A stretch of DNA of 64,000 nt from Dugong dugon (GCA_030035585.1 CM057482.1:48775501-48839500), one strand, 5' to 3'. Positions 35,610-48,059 are shown, counted from the stretch's first letter. The notes: a model not told the origin generated them from the letters alone. Translations and numbers: made by a program.

Positions 35610-38128
35610 GTTATTGTTGTTGTTGTTAGGTGCCGTTGAGTTGGTTCCGAATCATAGCAACCCTATGTACCACAGAATGAAACACTGCCTGGTCCTGCGC
35701 CATGCTCACAATCATTGTTATGCTTGAGCCCACCGTTGCAGCCGCTGTGTCAATCCATCTCGTTGAGGGTCTTCCTCTTTTTCACTGACCCTCTACTTTA
35801 CCAAGCATGATGTCCTTCTCCAGGGACTGATCCCTCCTGACAACATGTCCAAAGTATGTGAGACGTAGTCTCACCATCCCTGCTTCTAAGGAGCATTCTG
35901 GTTGTACTTCTTCCAAGACAGATTTGTTCGTTCTTTTGGAAGTCCATGGTATATTCAATATTCTTCACCAACACAATTCAAAGGTGTCAATTCTTTTTTG
36001 GTATTCCTTATTCATTGTCTAGCTTTCGCTTGCATATGATGCGATTGAAAATACCATGGCTTGGGTCAGGTGCATTTTAGTCTTCAAGGTGACATCTTTG
36101 CTTTTCAACACTTTGAAGAGTTCTTTTACAGCAGATTTGCCCAATGCAATGCATCTTTTGATTTCCTGACTGCTGCTTCCATGGGTGTTGATTGTGGATC
36201 CAAGTAAAATGAAATCCTTGACAACTTCAATCTTTTCTCCGTTTATTATGATGTTGCTTATTGGTCCAGTTGTGAGAATTTTTGTTTTCTTTATGTTGAG
36301 GTATAATCCATACTGAAGGCTGTGGTCTTGATCATCATCAGTAAATGATTCAAGTCCTCTTCACTTTCAGCAAGCAAGGTTGTGTCATCTGCCTAATGTA
36401 GATTGTTAATGGGTCTTCCTCCAATTCTGATGTCTCATTCTTCTTCATATAGTCCAGCTTCTTGGATTATTTGCTCAGCATACAGACTGAATAGGCATGA
36501 TGAAGCGATACAACCCTGACACACACCTTTCCTGACTAAACCACGCAGTATCCCTTTGTTCTGTCCGAACAGCTGCCTCTTGATCTATGTATAGGTTCCT
36601 CATGAGCACATTAACTGTTCTGGAATTCCCATTCTTTGCAATGTTATGCATAATTTGTTATGATCCACACAGTTGAATGCCTTTGCATAGTCAATAAAAC
36701 ACAGGTAAACATCTTTGCGGAATTCTCTGCTTTCAGCCAGGATCCATCTGGCATCAGCAATGATATCCCTGGTTCTATGTCCTTGTCATGGATTGACATG
36801 TGTCCCCCAAAAAATGTGGGTAGCAACTTGGCTAGGTCATGATTCCCAGTATTGTATGATTGTGTTATCTGATGGGATTTTCTTACTTGTTGTAAACTCT
36901 ACCACTATGAGGAGATTATATGTGATCTCCTCATGTGTTATAAATTCTATCACTGCGTTGAGGTTATACTGATGAGGTTGACAAGATTAGTGTCTTAATG
37001 CGATCTCTTTTGAGATATAAAAGAGAGAAGCGAGCAGAGACATGGGAACCTCGTACCACCAATAAAGCAGTGCCAGGAGCAGAGTGCATCCTTTGGACCT
37101 GAGGTTCCTGCGCAGAGAAGCTCCCAGACTAAGGGAAGACTGATGACATGGACCTTCCTCCAGAGCCAATCGTGAAAGCATTCCCCTGGAGCTGAAGCCC
37201 TGTATTTGGACTTGGAGCCTACTGGACTTTGAGAGAATAAACTTCTCTTTGCTAAATCCATCCACTAGTGGTATTCCTGTTAGAGCAGCACCAGATGACT
37301 GAGACAGTCCTCTTCTGAATCCAGCCTGAATTTCTGGCAGTTCTATGTTGATATACTGCTGCAGCCACTTTTGAATGATCTTTAGCAAAATTTTACTTGA
37401 CCGAAGACCAGATGAGTTGTGGAATGACATCAAGGACATCATACATGAAGAAAGAAAGAGGTCATTAAAAAAACAGGAAAGAAAGAAAAGACTGAAAGAG
37501 ATGTCAGAAGAGACTCTGAAACTTGCTCTTGAATGTTGAGTAGCTAGAGCAAAAGGCAGAAATGATGAAGCAAAAGAACTGAACAGAAGATTTCAAAGGG
37601 CGGTTCTAGAAGACAAAGTAAAGTATTATAATGAAATGTGCAAAGAGCTGGAGACAGAAAACCGAAAGGGAAGAACATGCTCAGCATTTCTCATACTGAA
37701 AGAACTGAAGAAAAACTTCAAGCCTCGAGTTGCAATAGTGAAGGCTTCTGTAGGGGAAAATATCAAAGGACGCAGGAAGTATCAAAAGAAGGTGGAAGGA
37801 ATATGCAGAATCAGTATACCAAAAAGAACTGGCTGACATTCAACCATTTCAAGAGGTACCATATGTTAAGGAACTGATGGTAAAGAAAGAAGTCCAAGCT
37901 GCAACGAAGGCATTGCTGAAAAACAAGGCCCCAGGAATTGACCAAATATCAGTTGAGATGTTTCAACAAAACGATGCAGTGCTGGAAGTGCTCACTAGTG
38001 TATGTCAAGAAATTTGGAAGACAGCTACCTGGCCAACTAACTGGAAGAGATCCATATTTATGCCTATTCCCAAGAAAGGTGATCCAACCGAATGAGGAAA
38101 TTTTTCAAACAATATGATTAATAGAACA
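35610..38128 (-). mobile_element. RTE LINE (RTE-B) with inverted 5' segment, inside L1-D
   Basis: 3' end at left: TGTTGTTGTTGTTAGGTGCC on the plus strand, running minus to about 37397; then the orientation flips and RTE text runs plus from GACCGAAGACCAGATGAG to about 38124 (RT piece KNKAPGIDQISVEMFQQ at 37877-38095). The plus segment ends about a dozen bases before the RTE position where the minus segment begins, so the two are adjacent parts of one copy. The duplication CACCAGCCATT flanks the whole (35599-35609, 38129-38139). An LTR (36784-37306) sits inside. Classic twin-priming product. Confidence 0.93.
36784..37306 (+). mobile_element. Solo LTR of the same family, inside RTE-B
   Basis: A 523-bp LTR fossil, whole in outline, from TGTCATGGATTGACATG to GATGACTGAGACA. 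Flanked by GTCCT on both sides (36779-36783, 37307-37311). It is the innermost layer of the nest. Confidence 0.92.
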
Positions 38129-38180
38129 CACCAGCCATTAGAAAAATGCAAATCAAAACTACAGTGAGATACCATCTATC

Positions 38181-38666
38181 TGTCTTAGTCATCTAGGGCT
38201 ACTACAACAGAAATACCACAAGTGGATGGCTTTAACAAAGAGAAATTTATTTCTTCACAGTAAAGTAGGCTAAAAGTACAAATTCAGGGCATCAACTCCA
38301 GGGGAAGGCTTTCTCTCTTTGTCAGCCTTCTTCTCATCAGTGTTCCCTAGGACTAGGTGCTTCTCTGCGCAGGGACCCCAGGTCCGAAGGACACACTCTG
38401 CTCCTGGCACTGCTTTCTTGGTGGTATGAGGTTCCCCTGTCTCTCTGCTCACTTCTCTCTTTCATATATCAAGAGATTGCCTCAGGATAAAATCCAACCT
38501 TGTAGATTGAGTCCTGCCTTACTAACACAACTGCCACCCATCCTCCCTCATTAACATCATAGAAGCAGGATTTACAACATATAGGAGAATCACACAATAC
38601 CAGGAATCATGGCCTGGCTGTACTGATACACACATTTTTTGGGGGGACATAATTCAATCCATAACA
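38181..38666 (-). mobile_element. Solo LTR of the same family, in L1-D ORF2
   Basis: A 486-bp LTR fossil in the opposite direction, from TGTCTTAGTCATCTAG to AATTCAATCCATAACA, with a near-perfect 5-bp flanking repeat. It sits 40 bp to the right of the RTE-B duplication. Confidence 0.9.
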
Positions 38667-38775
38667 CCATCTCACCCAGATATTACTGCCACAAATAAAA
38701 AAAAAACCAGAAAATAAATGTTGGAGAGGCTGTGGAGAGATCGAAACTTTTATGCACTGCTTGTGGTAATGTAAA

Positions 38776-39150
38776 GTGGTACAACCAGTTTGGAAAATTA
38801 TACAACGTTTCCTTAAAAAGCTAGAACTAGAAATACCATATGATCCAGCAATCCTACTCTTAGGAATATATTCTAGAGAAATAAGAGCCATCACCCAAAT
38901 AAACATATGTACACCCATGTTCATTGCAGCATTATTCACAATAGCAAAAATATGGAAACAATCTAAATGCTCATCAACAGATGAATGGATAAAATACTGG
39001 TACATATACACAATGGAATACTACTCAACAATAAAAAACAATGATGAATCTGCGAAACATCTCATGACATGGATGAATCTGGAGGGCATTATACTGACTG
39101 AAACAAGTCAATCACAAAAGGACAAATATTGTATGAGACCACTATTATAA
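38776..39150 (+). pseudogene. L1 ORF2p C-terminal piece
   Basis: 124 codons with [35 protein letters not shown] and [14 protein letters not shown], the usual C-terminal Cys-region-proximal text of L1 ORF2p. Confidence 0.9.
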
Positions 39151-42100
39151 AAACTCAAGAAAAGTTTACACACAGAAGCAATCACTGATGGTATTAGGAA
39201 GGGATTGGTGGGGAGGGAAATACACTAATTAGATAGTAGATAAGTGGTAACTTTGGTTGAAGGGTAAGACAGTACACAATACCAGGGAAGCCAGCACAAC
39301 TTGACCAAGGCAAAATCATGGAAGCTGCATACACACATCCAAATTCCCTGAGGGATGAAGTTATTGGGTTGAGTGCTGGGAACCATGGTCTCAGGGGACA
39401 TCTAACTCAATTGGCATAACAGAGTTTATAAAAGAAATGTTCTACATCCAACTGTGGTGAGTAGCACTTGGGGTCTTAAAAGCCTGCAAGCAGACATCTA
39501 AATACATCTACTGGTCTCGCCCCATCTGGATCAAAGGAGAATGAAGAAACCTAAAGACACAAGGGACATATTATTCCAAAGAAGTAATGGACCACAACTA
39601 CCATAGCCTCCACCAGACTCGGTCCAGCACAACTAGATGGTGCTCTGCTACCACCACCAACTGCTCTAAATAGAGGGCCCTGGACAGAGCGGGAGAAAAA
39701 TGTGGAATGAAATTCAAACTCACACCCACAAAAATAGACCAGAATTAGTGGCCTGACAGAGACTGTAAAAACTCTGAGACTATGGCCCCCTGACACTCTT
39801 TTAACTCAATACTGATGTAACTCCTGAAGTTCAGCCTTCAGCCAAAGATTAGGTAGGTCTTCAAAAGAAACAATAACACATGTGAGGAATATGCTTCATA
39901 GTTCAACCGTGTATACAAGACTAAATGGGCACACTAGCCCCAAACAAACATGTGAAAGCAAAAGGAACAGGAAAACTAGACCAATGGAAATTGGGATCCT
40001 AGGGTGGAGAAGGGAAGAGTGTCTACACATCGCGGGGTTGGCAACCAATGTCACAAAAAAATTTATGCATTAATTGTTTAATGAGAAACTAATTTGCTCT
40101 ATAAACTTTCACCCAAAGTACAATTTAAAAAAAGAAAGAAAGCATAAAGATTGATATCCTAGGCATCGAGCTGAAATGGACTAGTATTGGCCATTTTGAT
40201 ACAGACGTTTATATGGTTTACTATGCTAGGAATGAAATACTGAGGAGGAATGGCATCACATTTGTGGTCAAAAAGAACATTTCAACATCTATCCTGAAGT
40301 ACAATGCTGTCAGTGATAGGATAATATCCATATGTCTACAACGAAGTCCAGTTAATATGACTATTATTCAAATTTATGCACCAACTACTAACACCAAAGA
40401 TGAAGAAATTGAAGACTTTTACCAACTTCTGCAGTCTGACATTGATCACACATGCAACCAAGAGGCACTGATAATTACTGGTGATTGGAACGTGAAAGCT
40501 GGAAATGAAGAAGTCTCAGTAGTTGAAAAATATGGCCTTGATGATAGAAATGACCCTGGAGATCGCGTGATAGAATTCTGCAAGACAATGACTTATTCAC
40601 TGCAAATACCTTTTTCAACAACATAAATGGCAACTAAACATGTGGACCTCACTGGATGGAATACACAGGAATCAAATCAACTACATCTGTGGAAAGATGT
40701 GATAGAAAAGCTCAATATCATCAGTCACAACAAGGCATGGGGCCGACTGCAAAACAGACCATCAATTGCTCATATGCAAGTTCAAGCTGAAGCCGAAGAA
40801 AATTAAAACGAGTCCATGAGAGCCAAAATACAACCTTGAGTATATCCCACCTGAATTTAGAGATCCTCCCAAGAATAGATTTGATGTATAGAACACTGAT
40901 GACCAAAGACCAGATGAGTTGTGGAATGACATCAAGGACATCATACATGAGAAAGTAAGAGGTTGGTAAAAAGACAGGAAAGAAAAGGCCAAAATGGATG
41001 TCAGAATAGACTCCAAAACTTCCTCTTGAACATGGAGTAGCTAAAGCGAGAAGAAGAAATGATGAAGTGAAAGAACTGAACACAAGATTTCAAAGGGCAG
41101 CTCGAGAAGACAAAGTCAAATATTATAAGGAAATGTGTAAAGACCTGGAATTAGAAAACCACGAGGGAAGAACACGTTTGGCATTTCTCAAGGTGAAAGA
41201 ACTGAAGAAAAAATTCAAGCCTCAAATTGCAATTTTAAAGGATTCTATGGGCAAAATATTGAATGACATGAAGCATCAAAAGAAGATGGAAGGAATACAC
41301 GAAAGTCACTGTACCAAAAAGAATTAGTCGGCATTCAGCCATTTCAGGAGGGAGCATATTATCTTGAACCGATGGTACTGAAGGAAGAAGTCCAAGCTGC
41401 ACTGAAGGCATTGGTGAAAAACAAGGCTCCAGGAATCGGTGGAATACCAATTGAGATGTTTCAACAAATGGACGCAGTGCTGCAGGTGCTCAATTGTCTA
41501 AGCCAACAAATTTGGAAGACAGCTACTTGGCCAGGCCAACTGACTGGAAGAGATCAGTATTTGTGCCCATTCCAAAGAAACGTGATCCAACAGAATGCAC
41601 AAATCATCGAACAATATCATTAATATTATATACAAGTAAAATTTTTCCAAAAGTAATTAAAAGACTGTTGTAGCAGTACATCAACAGGGAACTGCCAGAA
41701 AGTCACAAGCCAGATTCAGAAGAGGATGTGGAATGAAGGATATCATTGCTGATGTCAGATGGATCCTGGCTTAAAGCGAAGAATACCAGGAAGATGTTTA
41801 CCTATGTTTTATTGACTATGCAAAGTCATTCGATTGTGTGGATCATTGCAAAGAATGGCAATTCCAGAACACTTAATTGTGCTCATGTGGAACCATACAT
41901 AGACTAAGAGGCAGTCTTTTGAACAGAAGAAGAGGATACTGTATCGTTTAAAATCAGGAAAGGTGTGCTTCAGGGTTGTATCCTTCCACCATACTTGTTC
42001 AATCTGTTTGCTGAGTATTCAGAGAAGCTGGAGTATATGAAGAAGAACGGGGCTTCAGGATTGGTGGAAGACTCATTAGCAACCTGTGATATGCAGATGA

Positions 42101-42894
42101 CACAACTTTGCTTGCTGAAAGTGAAGAGGACTTAAAGCTCTTACTGATGAAGATCAAAGACTACAGCCTTCTATATGGATTATACCTCAACATAAGAAAA
42201 CATAAATCCTCACATAAAACATAAATCCTGGACCAATAAGCAACATCATGATAAATGGAGAAAAGACTGAATTTGTTTTAAGGATTTCATTTTATTTGCA
42301 TCCACAATCGATACCCATGGAAACAGCAGTTGAGAAATCAAATGACCTATTGCTTTGGGCAAATCTGCTGCAAAAGAGTGTTGAAAAGCAAAGTTGTCAC
42401 TTGAGGACTAAGGTGCACCTGATCAAGCCTTGCTATATTCAATTGCCTCATATGCATGTGAAAGCAGGACAGAGAATAAGGAAGAATTGATGCCTTTGAA
42501 TTATGGTGTTGGCAAAGAATATCGAATATACCATGAACTGCCAGAAGAAGGAACAAGTCTGTCTTGGAAGAAGTACAGCCAGAATGCTCCTTAGAAGAGA
42601 GGATGGCGAGACTTTGTCTCACATACTTTAGACATGTTATGAGGAGGGACCAGTCCCTGGAGAAAGACATCATGCTTGCTAAAGCAGAGGGTCAGCGGAA
42701 AAAGAGGAAGTCCCTTGACGAGATGGACTGACAGTGGCTTCGACAATGGGCTCAAACATAGCAACAATTGTGAGGATGGCGCAAGACTGGGCCGAGTTTT
42801 GTACATAGGGTTTCTATGAGTTGGAACTCACTGGATGGCATCTAACAAGAACAACAACAACTTTTACGGAAGCTGACTGTCACATTTTTCTCTC

Positions 42895-43160
42895 TCGGAG
42901 TGGCTGGTGGGTTTGAACCTCCGACCTTTTGGTTAGCAGCCAAATGCTTCCAGAGCTCCTTTTCTATCTGATTTACCAAAAACACATACACACACAAAAA
43001 AACCCCAAAACCAAAAAACCCAAACCCACTGCCATCGAGTAGATTCCAACTCATAGCGACCCTACAGGACAGAGTAGAACTGCCCCATAGGGTTTCCAAG
43101 GAGCAGCTGGTGGATTCGAACTCCCCACCTTTTGGTCAGCAGCCAGGCTCTTAACCACTA
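42895..43160 (-). mobile_element. Two AfroSINE pieces
   Basis: A 5' fragment at 42895-42950 (GGCTGGTGGGTTTGAACCTC on the plus strand) and a fuller short-type copy at 43005-43160 (CACTGCCATCGAGTAGATTC), both minus, separated by an A/C-rich tail. Confidence 0.87.
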
Positions 43161-43579
43161 TCCAATCTAGTGTCACTAAAATCCACCTGTTTCCCAAGTC
43201 AGAGCACAGTGAGAGTCCTCTCTCTCGCTAGTGTCTCACAATCAGTCTTCTAAAGATGTTCCCTCCGCTTATCACCATGGCCACTATCTTAGCTCAGCCA
43301 CACCCCCTTTTATTTGACCCCTCACTCACCACCCACAGGGACCCGCATGGTGTCCGAGGTTTCTCCAGTTCAGTCTTCTACCTCCATGTCCAACTCCTAG
43401 CAGGCCAAATGATTCATGCCCTGTGCCTTATGACTGACACGCTCTTCCCGTAGTCAACTTACAACACTCGCCACCTGGAATCTGTCTCTGACACCCCGCT
43501 GCTGGACAGAGTGGGGCCTCCATCTGGGTTCCCACGCACGTGGCATGCATCTTACCACTGCCCTTACCCACTATGTAGA
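43161..43579. other. Unique intron sequence
   Basis: No gene or repeat recognised. Confidence 0.4.
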
Positions 43580-44040
43580 TATTATCTCTTTAGGGGCTCC
43601 ACTTGCCCCTTAGAGGAACAGCTCATGGAGGGAGGGGTGTGTCCCAATCACCCTTGTTTCTCCAGATCTTAGCAAAACGCCTACCCTGCAACAGGTACTT
43701 GCTCAGCAAAGGCCTGCTGGGCTAATGTGTTACCCTCTTTCTTTAATAAAAAGCAAATTGGAAACTGACGTTGGATGAATACAAAGTCAAGGGTGTCTCC
43801 ATGAGAGGTCAAGGGCTTGTCTTGTGCCTGCTATTCCAGCACAGCCTACACAGGCCACAGTCTGTGACTGGGGTCTACATAGGGGTCAGTTTGATTAACC
43901 TCTGCCTCCACACTGGCCTGCGTACCCCACGTGGACAGGGACTGCATTGTGTCTACCGTGGTATCTCAGCGTCCAGGCAATGCAGGGCGCAGAGAAGATG
44001 TCCACTCAATGTTTGTTAAATGAATGAATGAGGTTACATG
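43580..44040 (+). mobile_element. L2 LINE 3' end pieces
   Basis: Two patches: 43580-43730 (weak) and 43830-44035, where GGACAGGGACTGCATTGTGT and CTCAATGTTTGTTAAATGAA give the L2 tail clearly. Confidence 0.75.
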
Positions 44041-44640
44041 AATAGGTTCCAGATTATAAGTATGATGTAATCACAAATAGATTTTTTAAAAAACACACTT
44101 CAGAGTAGAACATGCAATTGGGTCTGAGTGACTGCTAGATGGCATTTACTGGCTTTTAGGGGAGGTCAACTATAAGTGATTCGGCGCTAGAGCTAAGTTT
44201 GTCAAATGCCACTACTAGCCCCAGCACAAATCATATATGTTAGCAAACCTATATGAAGTGTCTGAATTTCTCTGAAGCCCTGTTTGAAGGTGTTCCTTTG
44301 CTCTGCCCCTCTTCCTTTCATCCATTTTCTGTTTGTGTGTTTTCTGCTAAGCGTGGAGCACACACATCTTAGAAAGTTATCTGCTCAGGGAAGAGAATTC
44401 TAGTTGTGAGGAAGGCTTCATGATCTTCTCAAAACTGCATGAATGGCAGCACTTCCTCTCTTGTTTAGTATCTGCTCCTCTCCAGGTTTCTTCCTGAGAA
44501 GTCAAATTCAATTAAAACTAGGATCCGTTGGCTGTCATTTTAAGGAGTATATTTTGACGAAGTAAAATATAAGTATGCATGTAAAAAGTTAACAAACAGA
44601 GACCCAGGAGGAGGCTTGTCCCCATAAGTGGCCTGAGGAT
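44041..44640. other. Unique intron sequence
   Basis: Repeat-free as far as I can tell, with no exon match. Confidence 0.4.
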
Positions 44641-44759
44641 GTCATTGGTGTTTTTTTTTTTTTTTTTGGTTTGTGGGTGCTTATTGAGTTTTTTGTTTTA
44701 TTTTTAATAGTTGAGGTGGTTACAGCCACTTAAAAATATTCCCACGTTAAATTATTTTA

Positions 44760-44841
44760 ACAACAAAAACCAGTTGCCATCAAGTCAACCCCAACTCATG
44801 CTGACACCATGTGTGTTAGAATAGAACTGTGCTCCATAAGG
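44760..44841 (-). mobile_element. AfroSINE 3' fragment
   Basis: CCAGTTGCCATCAAGTCAAC to GAACTGTGCTCCATAAGG: only the tail third of a long-type AfroSINE. Confidence 0.85.
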
Positions 44842-46675
44842 TCTGTTGGTGTTGTTGAGAATATACACAGCGAAACATACACCAATTCAACAGCTTCTCC
44901 ATGCACTATTCAGTGACATTCACTACATTCCTCAAGTTGTGCAACCATTCTCACCTTCCTTTTCTGAGTTGCTTCTCCCCCATTAACATAAACTCACTGC
45001 TCCCTAAGGTTCCTATCTAATCTTTCAAGTTGCTCTTGTCAATTTGATCCCATATAGATAGTTCTTAAAAGGGCATAATGCTGAAGGCAGATATTTTTTT
45101 ACTACTTAAGCTAAACCATTGTTTGGTTGTAAGAAGACTTCAGGGTATATTTTTGGTTTAAGGTTTAAAGATGATCTGAGGGAAATAGTTTCAGGGGTTC
45201 ATCCAACCTTCATGGCTCCAGGAAGTCTGGAATCCATGAGAATTAAAATTCTGCTCTGTATTTTCCCTCTTTCAATCAGAATTCTTCTATAGAGTCTTTG
45301 ATTACAATGTTCAGTAATGGTAGCCAGGCAGCATCCAGTTCTTCTGGTCTCCTGGCAAAGAAGGCAGTTGTTCATGGAGACAATTATAACACATTCCATA
45401 TCCTCCTCCTATTCCTGATGCTCCTTCATCTGATGTTCCAGGCAAATAGAGACCAATTGTTGTGCCTTGGATGGTCACTTACTAGCTTTTAAGACCCCAG
45501 GCACTACACAATGAACTAGGAGGTAGAAAAGAAGCACTAAACATGTTATTAGGCCAATTAACGGGCATATCTCATGAAACCATGACACTAAACCTCCAAA
45601 CCAAGAAACCAAATTTGCATTATCACACAAATTTGCCAAGTCTACTTTTTACAGGTGCACAACTTACTGATAGCAATTATAATAATCGACTGTGTAAACT
45701 TACCATTAATTAATGCAATACTTTCATCAATGTTAACTCCCCCTTTTTCCCTCCCTCCTGCCCCTGGTAACCACTGATAAACTTTGTTCTCTATACAGTT
45801 TTCTTTTCTTGTCTTTTTATATAAGTGAGGTCATACAATATTTGTCCTTTTGTGATTGACTTATTTCACTCAGCATAATGTCTTCCAGCTCTATCCATAT
45901 TGTAGCATGTGTGAAGACGTCATTTTTCCTACTGGCTAAGTAGTAATTCCATTGTATGCATGTACCACATTTTGTTTATCCACTCATCCATTGATGGGCA
46001 TTTAGGTTGTTTTCACCTTTTGGCTACTGTGAATAGTGTTGCAATTAATCATTGTTGTACAGGTCTCTGAATCTGCTTTCAAGTCTTTTGGGTATATACC
46101 TAGGAGTCAAATTGCTGGGTCATATGGTAGCTCTATTTTTAGTTTTTTGAGGAACTGTCACACTATTTTTCACAGTGGCTGTACTATTTTGCATTCCCAC
46201 CACCAATGGATAAGGCTTCCAATTTCTCTACATCCTTGCCAACATTTGTTATTTTCAGGGTTTTTTTTTTTTTTTGGTATCTTAGCCATCCTAGTAGGAG
46301 TGAAATGGTACCTCACTGTGGTTTTGATTTGCATCTCCCTGGTGGCTAATGATGCTGAGCATCTTTTATGTGTTTGGTGGCCATTTGAATGTCATCTTTG
46401 GTGAAATGTCTATTCAAGTCCTTTGCCCATTTTATGATCAGATTATTTGTCTTTTTGTTGTTAAGTTGTCAAAGTTTGATATATATTTTGTTTATTAGAG
46501 TCCTGTCAGATACATGGTTTCCAAAGATATTCTCCCAGTTGGTAGCTTGTCTTTTCAGTTTTTTGGTAAAGTCTTTTGATGAACAGAAGTTTTTTTTTTT
46601 TTTGGTTAAGTGTTTTGAGGAACAACAGTTTTCAACTTTTATGAGGTCCCATTTATTTCTTTTGTCTTTTGCTGT

Positions 46676-47176
46676 TGTCATGGATTAAACTGTGTCCCCC
46701 AAAAATATGTGTCAACTTGGTTAGGCCAAGATTCCTATTATTGTGTGGCTGTCTTCCATACTGTGATTGTAATTTTATGTTAAAGAGGATTAGGGTGGGA
46801 TTGTAACATCCTTACTAAGGTCACATTCCTGATCCAATGTAAAGGGAGTCTCCCTGGGGTGTGGCCTGCATCACCAAGAGATAAAAGGAAAGGGAAGTGA
46901 GCAGAGATGGGGGACCTCATACCACCAGGAAAAAAGCACTGGGAGCAGAGCATGTTCTTTGAACCCAGGGTTCCTGCACGGAGAAGCTCCTAGTCCAGGG
47001 GAAGATGGAGGATAAGGACCTTCCTCCAGAGCTGACAGAGGGAGAAAGCCTTCCCCTGGAGTGGATGCCCTGAATTTGGACTTGTAGCCTACTAGACTGT
47101 GAGAGAATAAACTTCTGTTTGTTAAAGCCATCCACTTGTGGTATTTCTGTTACAGCAGCACTAGATGTCTAAGACA
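46676..47176 (+). mobile_element. Solo LTR, ERVL/MaLR-like afrotherian family
   Basis: A 501-bp LTR fossil, whole in outline: TGTCATGGATTAAACTGTG to CTAGATGTCTAAGACA. It has a perfect GCTGT duplication (46671-46675, 47177-47181). A polyadenylation-type AATAAA stretch lies near the end. Confidence 0.93.
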
Positions 47177-47187
47177 GCTGTTGGTGT

Positions 47188-47205
47188 GTGTGTGTGTGTG
47201 TGTTT
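47188..47205. repeat. (TG)n microsatellite
   Basis: Nine TG units right after the LTR target duplication. Confidence 0.9.
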
Positions 47206-47410
47206 TTATTATTATTATATTAGATAACCCATTTTTAAAAGCTAGGCCTGACAGCATTGCCCTTGTTTTTTCTTCTAAGCATTTTATGGTTTTAGTTTGC
47301 ATATTTTAGGTCCTTAATCCATTTTGAATTTGTTTCTGTGTGTGGTGTGAGGCATGGATCCTGTTTCATTTTTCTGCTTGTGGAAACCCAATTTTCCCAC
47401 GTCATTCATT

Positions 47411-48059
47411 GTTAATGTCACTGAGTAGTAAAAATTCTCCAAGTGTGGTTTCAGCTGGCGCGGCTCTGCCACGTCATCTTCCCCTATGGGCCATGGGGAC
47501 ACTGTCAAATGGCAAGGCCTGACATATTGGTCCTGGGAGCAATGGGGGATGAAGAGGATTGTTGGGAAACTTCCTCCCATGTGCCATGTCACCAAAGAAA
47601 GCAAGAAGGCCCATGCCCTGCTGTTTGCCCAAAGCCACTGTCTTATAGCTCTGGACTCTGCTCAGGGGACTCCTCTATGGCTCAGGGAGGCCTGCTGTGA
47701 GGTTCCGGTGGGGGTGTGGAGAGAGCTGAAGAGTCCTAGAAGAGGGGCTTCGGGGTCTGCTCTGAGTTACTGCTAAGTCAAGAAAGGACACTTACAGAGA
47801 TCCTCATGCTCACTCCTTCCCAGGGTTCTACATCCTCAAGGAGGAGAGTCTGCACTTGATCCAAACTACTCAACTTCATTATTGCCCACTGGCCCGCGTG
47901 TGGAGAGTTAATTCTGCAGAGGGCTCTGACTGGCATGCAGCATTGCATCGGACCAAGGGAGCCAGCTCTGGCCAGATCTCTGCATTCTCCTTTTCCTTCG
48001 GCTTCATCAAAGTGGATGACACCTGATCCTGTGACTCTGGAAGGACAAAGGGATGTCCT
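47411..48059. other. Unassigned GC-richer stretch
   Basis: Between the L1 end and an RTE derivative. Several overlapping frames on both strands exist but none resembles a known protein; no splice-flanked exon is convincing. Confidence 0.4.

Larger units (their letters stand above)
29312..40142 (+). mobile_element. L1 LINE (L1-D), near full length, inside RTE-A
   Basis: 5' UTR from about 29312 (GGAGCCAAGATGGTGGATTA), ORF1 from about 30807, ORF2 from about 32290 to 39150, then a 1-kb 3' UTR and an A-rich tail at 40117-40142. Removing its three insertions (29525-30009, 35610-38139, 38181-38666) leaves about 7.3 kb, normal for an intact-length L1. ORFs are broken by many stops and frameshifts. 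Downstream the host RTE resumes. No clear target duplication was found; about 10 bp of RTE seem lost at the junction. Confidence 0.9.
28857..42861 (+). mobile_element. RTE LINE (RTE-A), nearly full length, split by an L1
   Basis: Two parts make one element of about 3.2 kb: 28857-29311 (5' region, to TTGGAAGTCGTCAAAA) and 40143-42861. The second part opens with ATTGATATCCTAGGCAT, the next expected RTE text. It carries an APE-type endonuclease piece (40213-40626; IITGDWNVKAGN is the GDWN-like catalytic motif) and reverse-transcriptase pieces (41067-41327, 41372-41623, with KNKAPGIGGIPIEMFQQ). Several frameshifts and stops interrupt the ORF. The end is TCTAACAAGAACAACAACAA at 42841-42861. It is the oldest layer of the nest. 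Confidence 0.9.
44842..47410 (-). mobile_element. L1 3' part, 5' truncated, with an LTR inside
   Basis: Left: an L1 3' UTR different from the one at 3826-4900 (GAGAATATACACAGCGAAAC). From about 45830 comes the ORF2 C-terminal region (TCCACTCATCCATTGATGGG on the plus strand), similar to the L1 at 5200-6270. An LTR interrupts it at 46676-47176. It ends near 47410. Confidence 0.85.

Noticed and set aside
36900-36940. Short hairpin GAGGAGAT...ATCTCCTC
   Set aside because: Lies inside a solo LTR and is too short to argue for a separate element.
40213-41623. Endonuclease/RT frames as possible domesticated RTE gene
   Set aside because: Frames are short and disrupted and end in ordinary RTE 3' sequence; no sign of preserved coding function.
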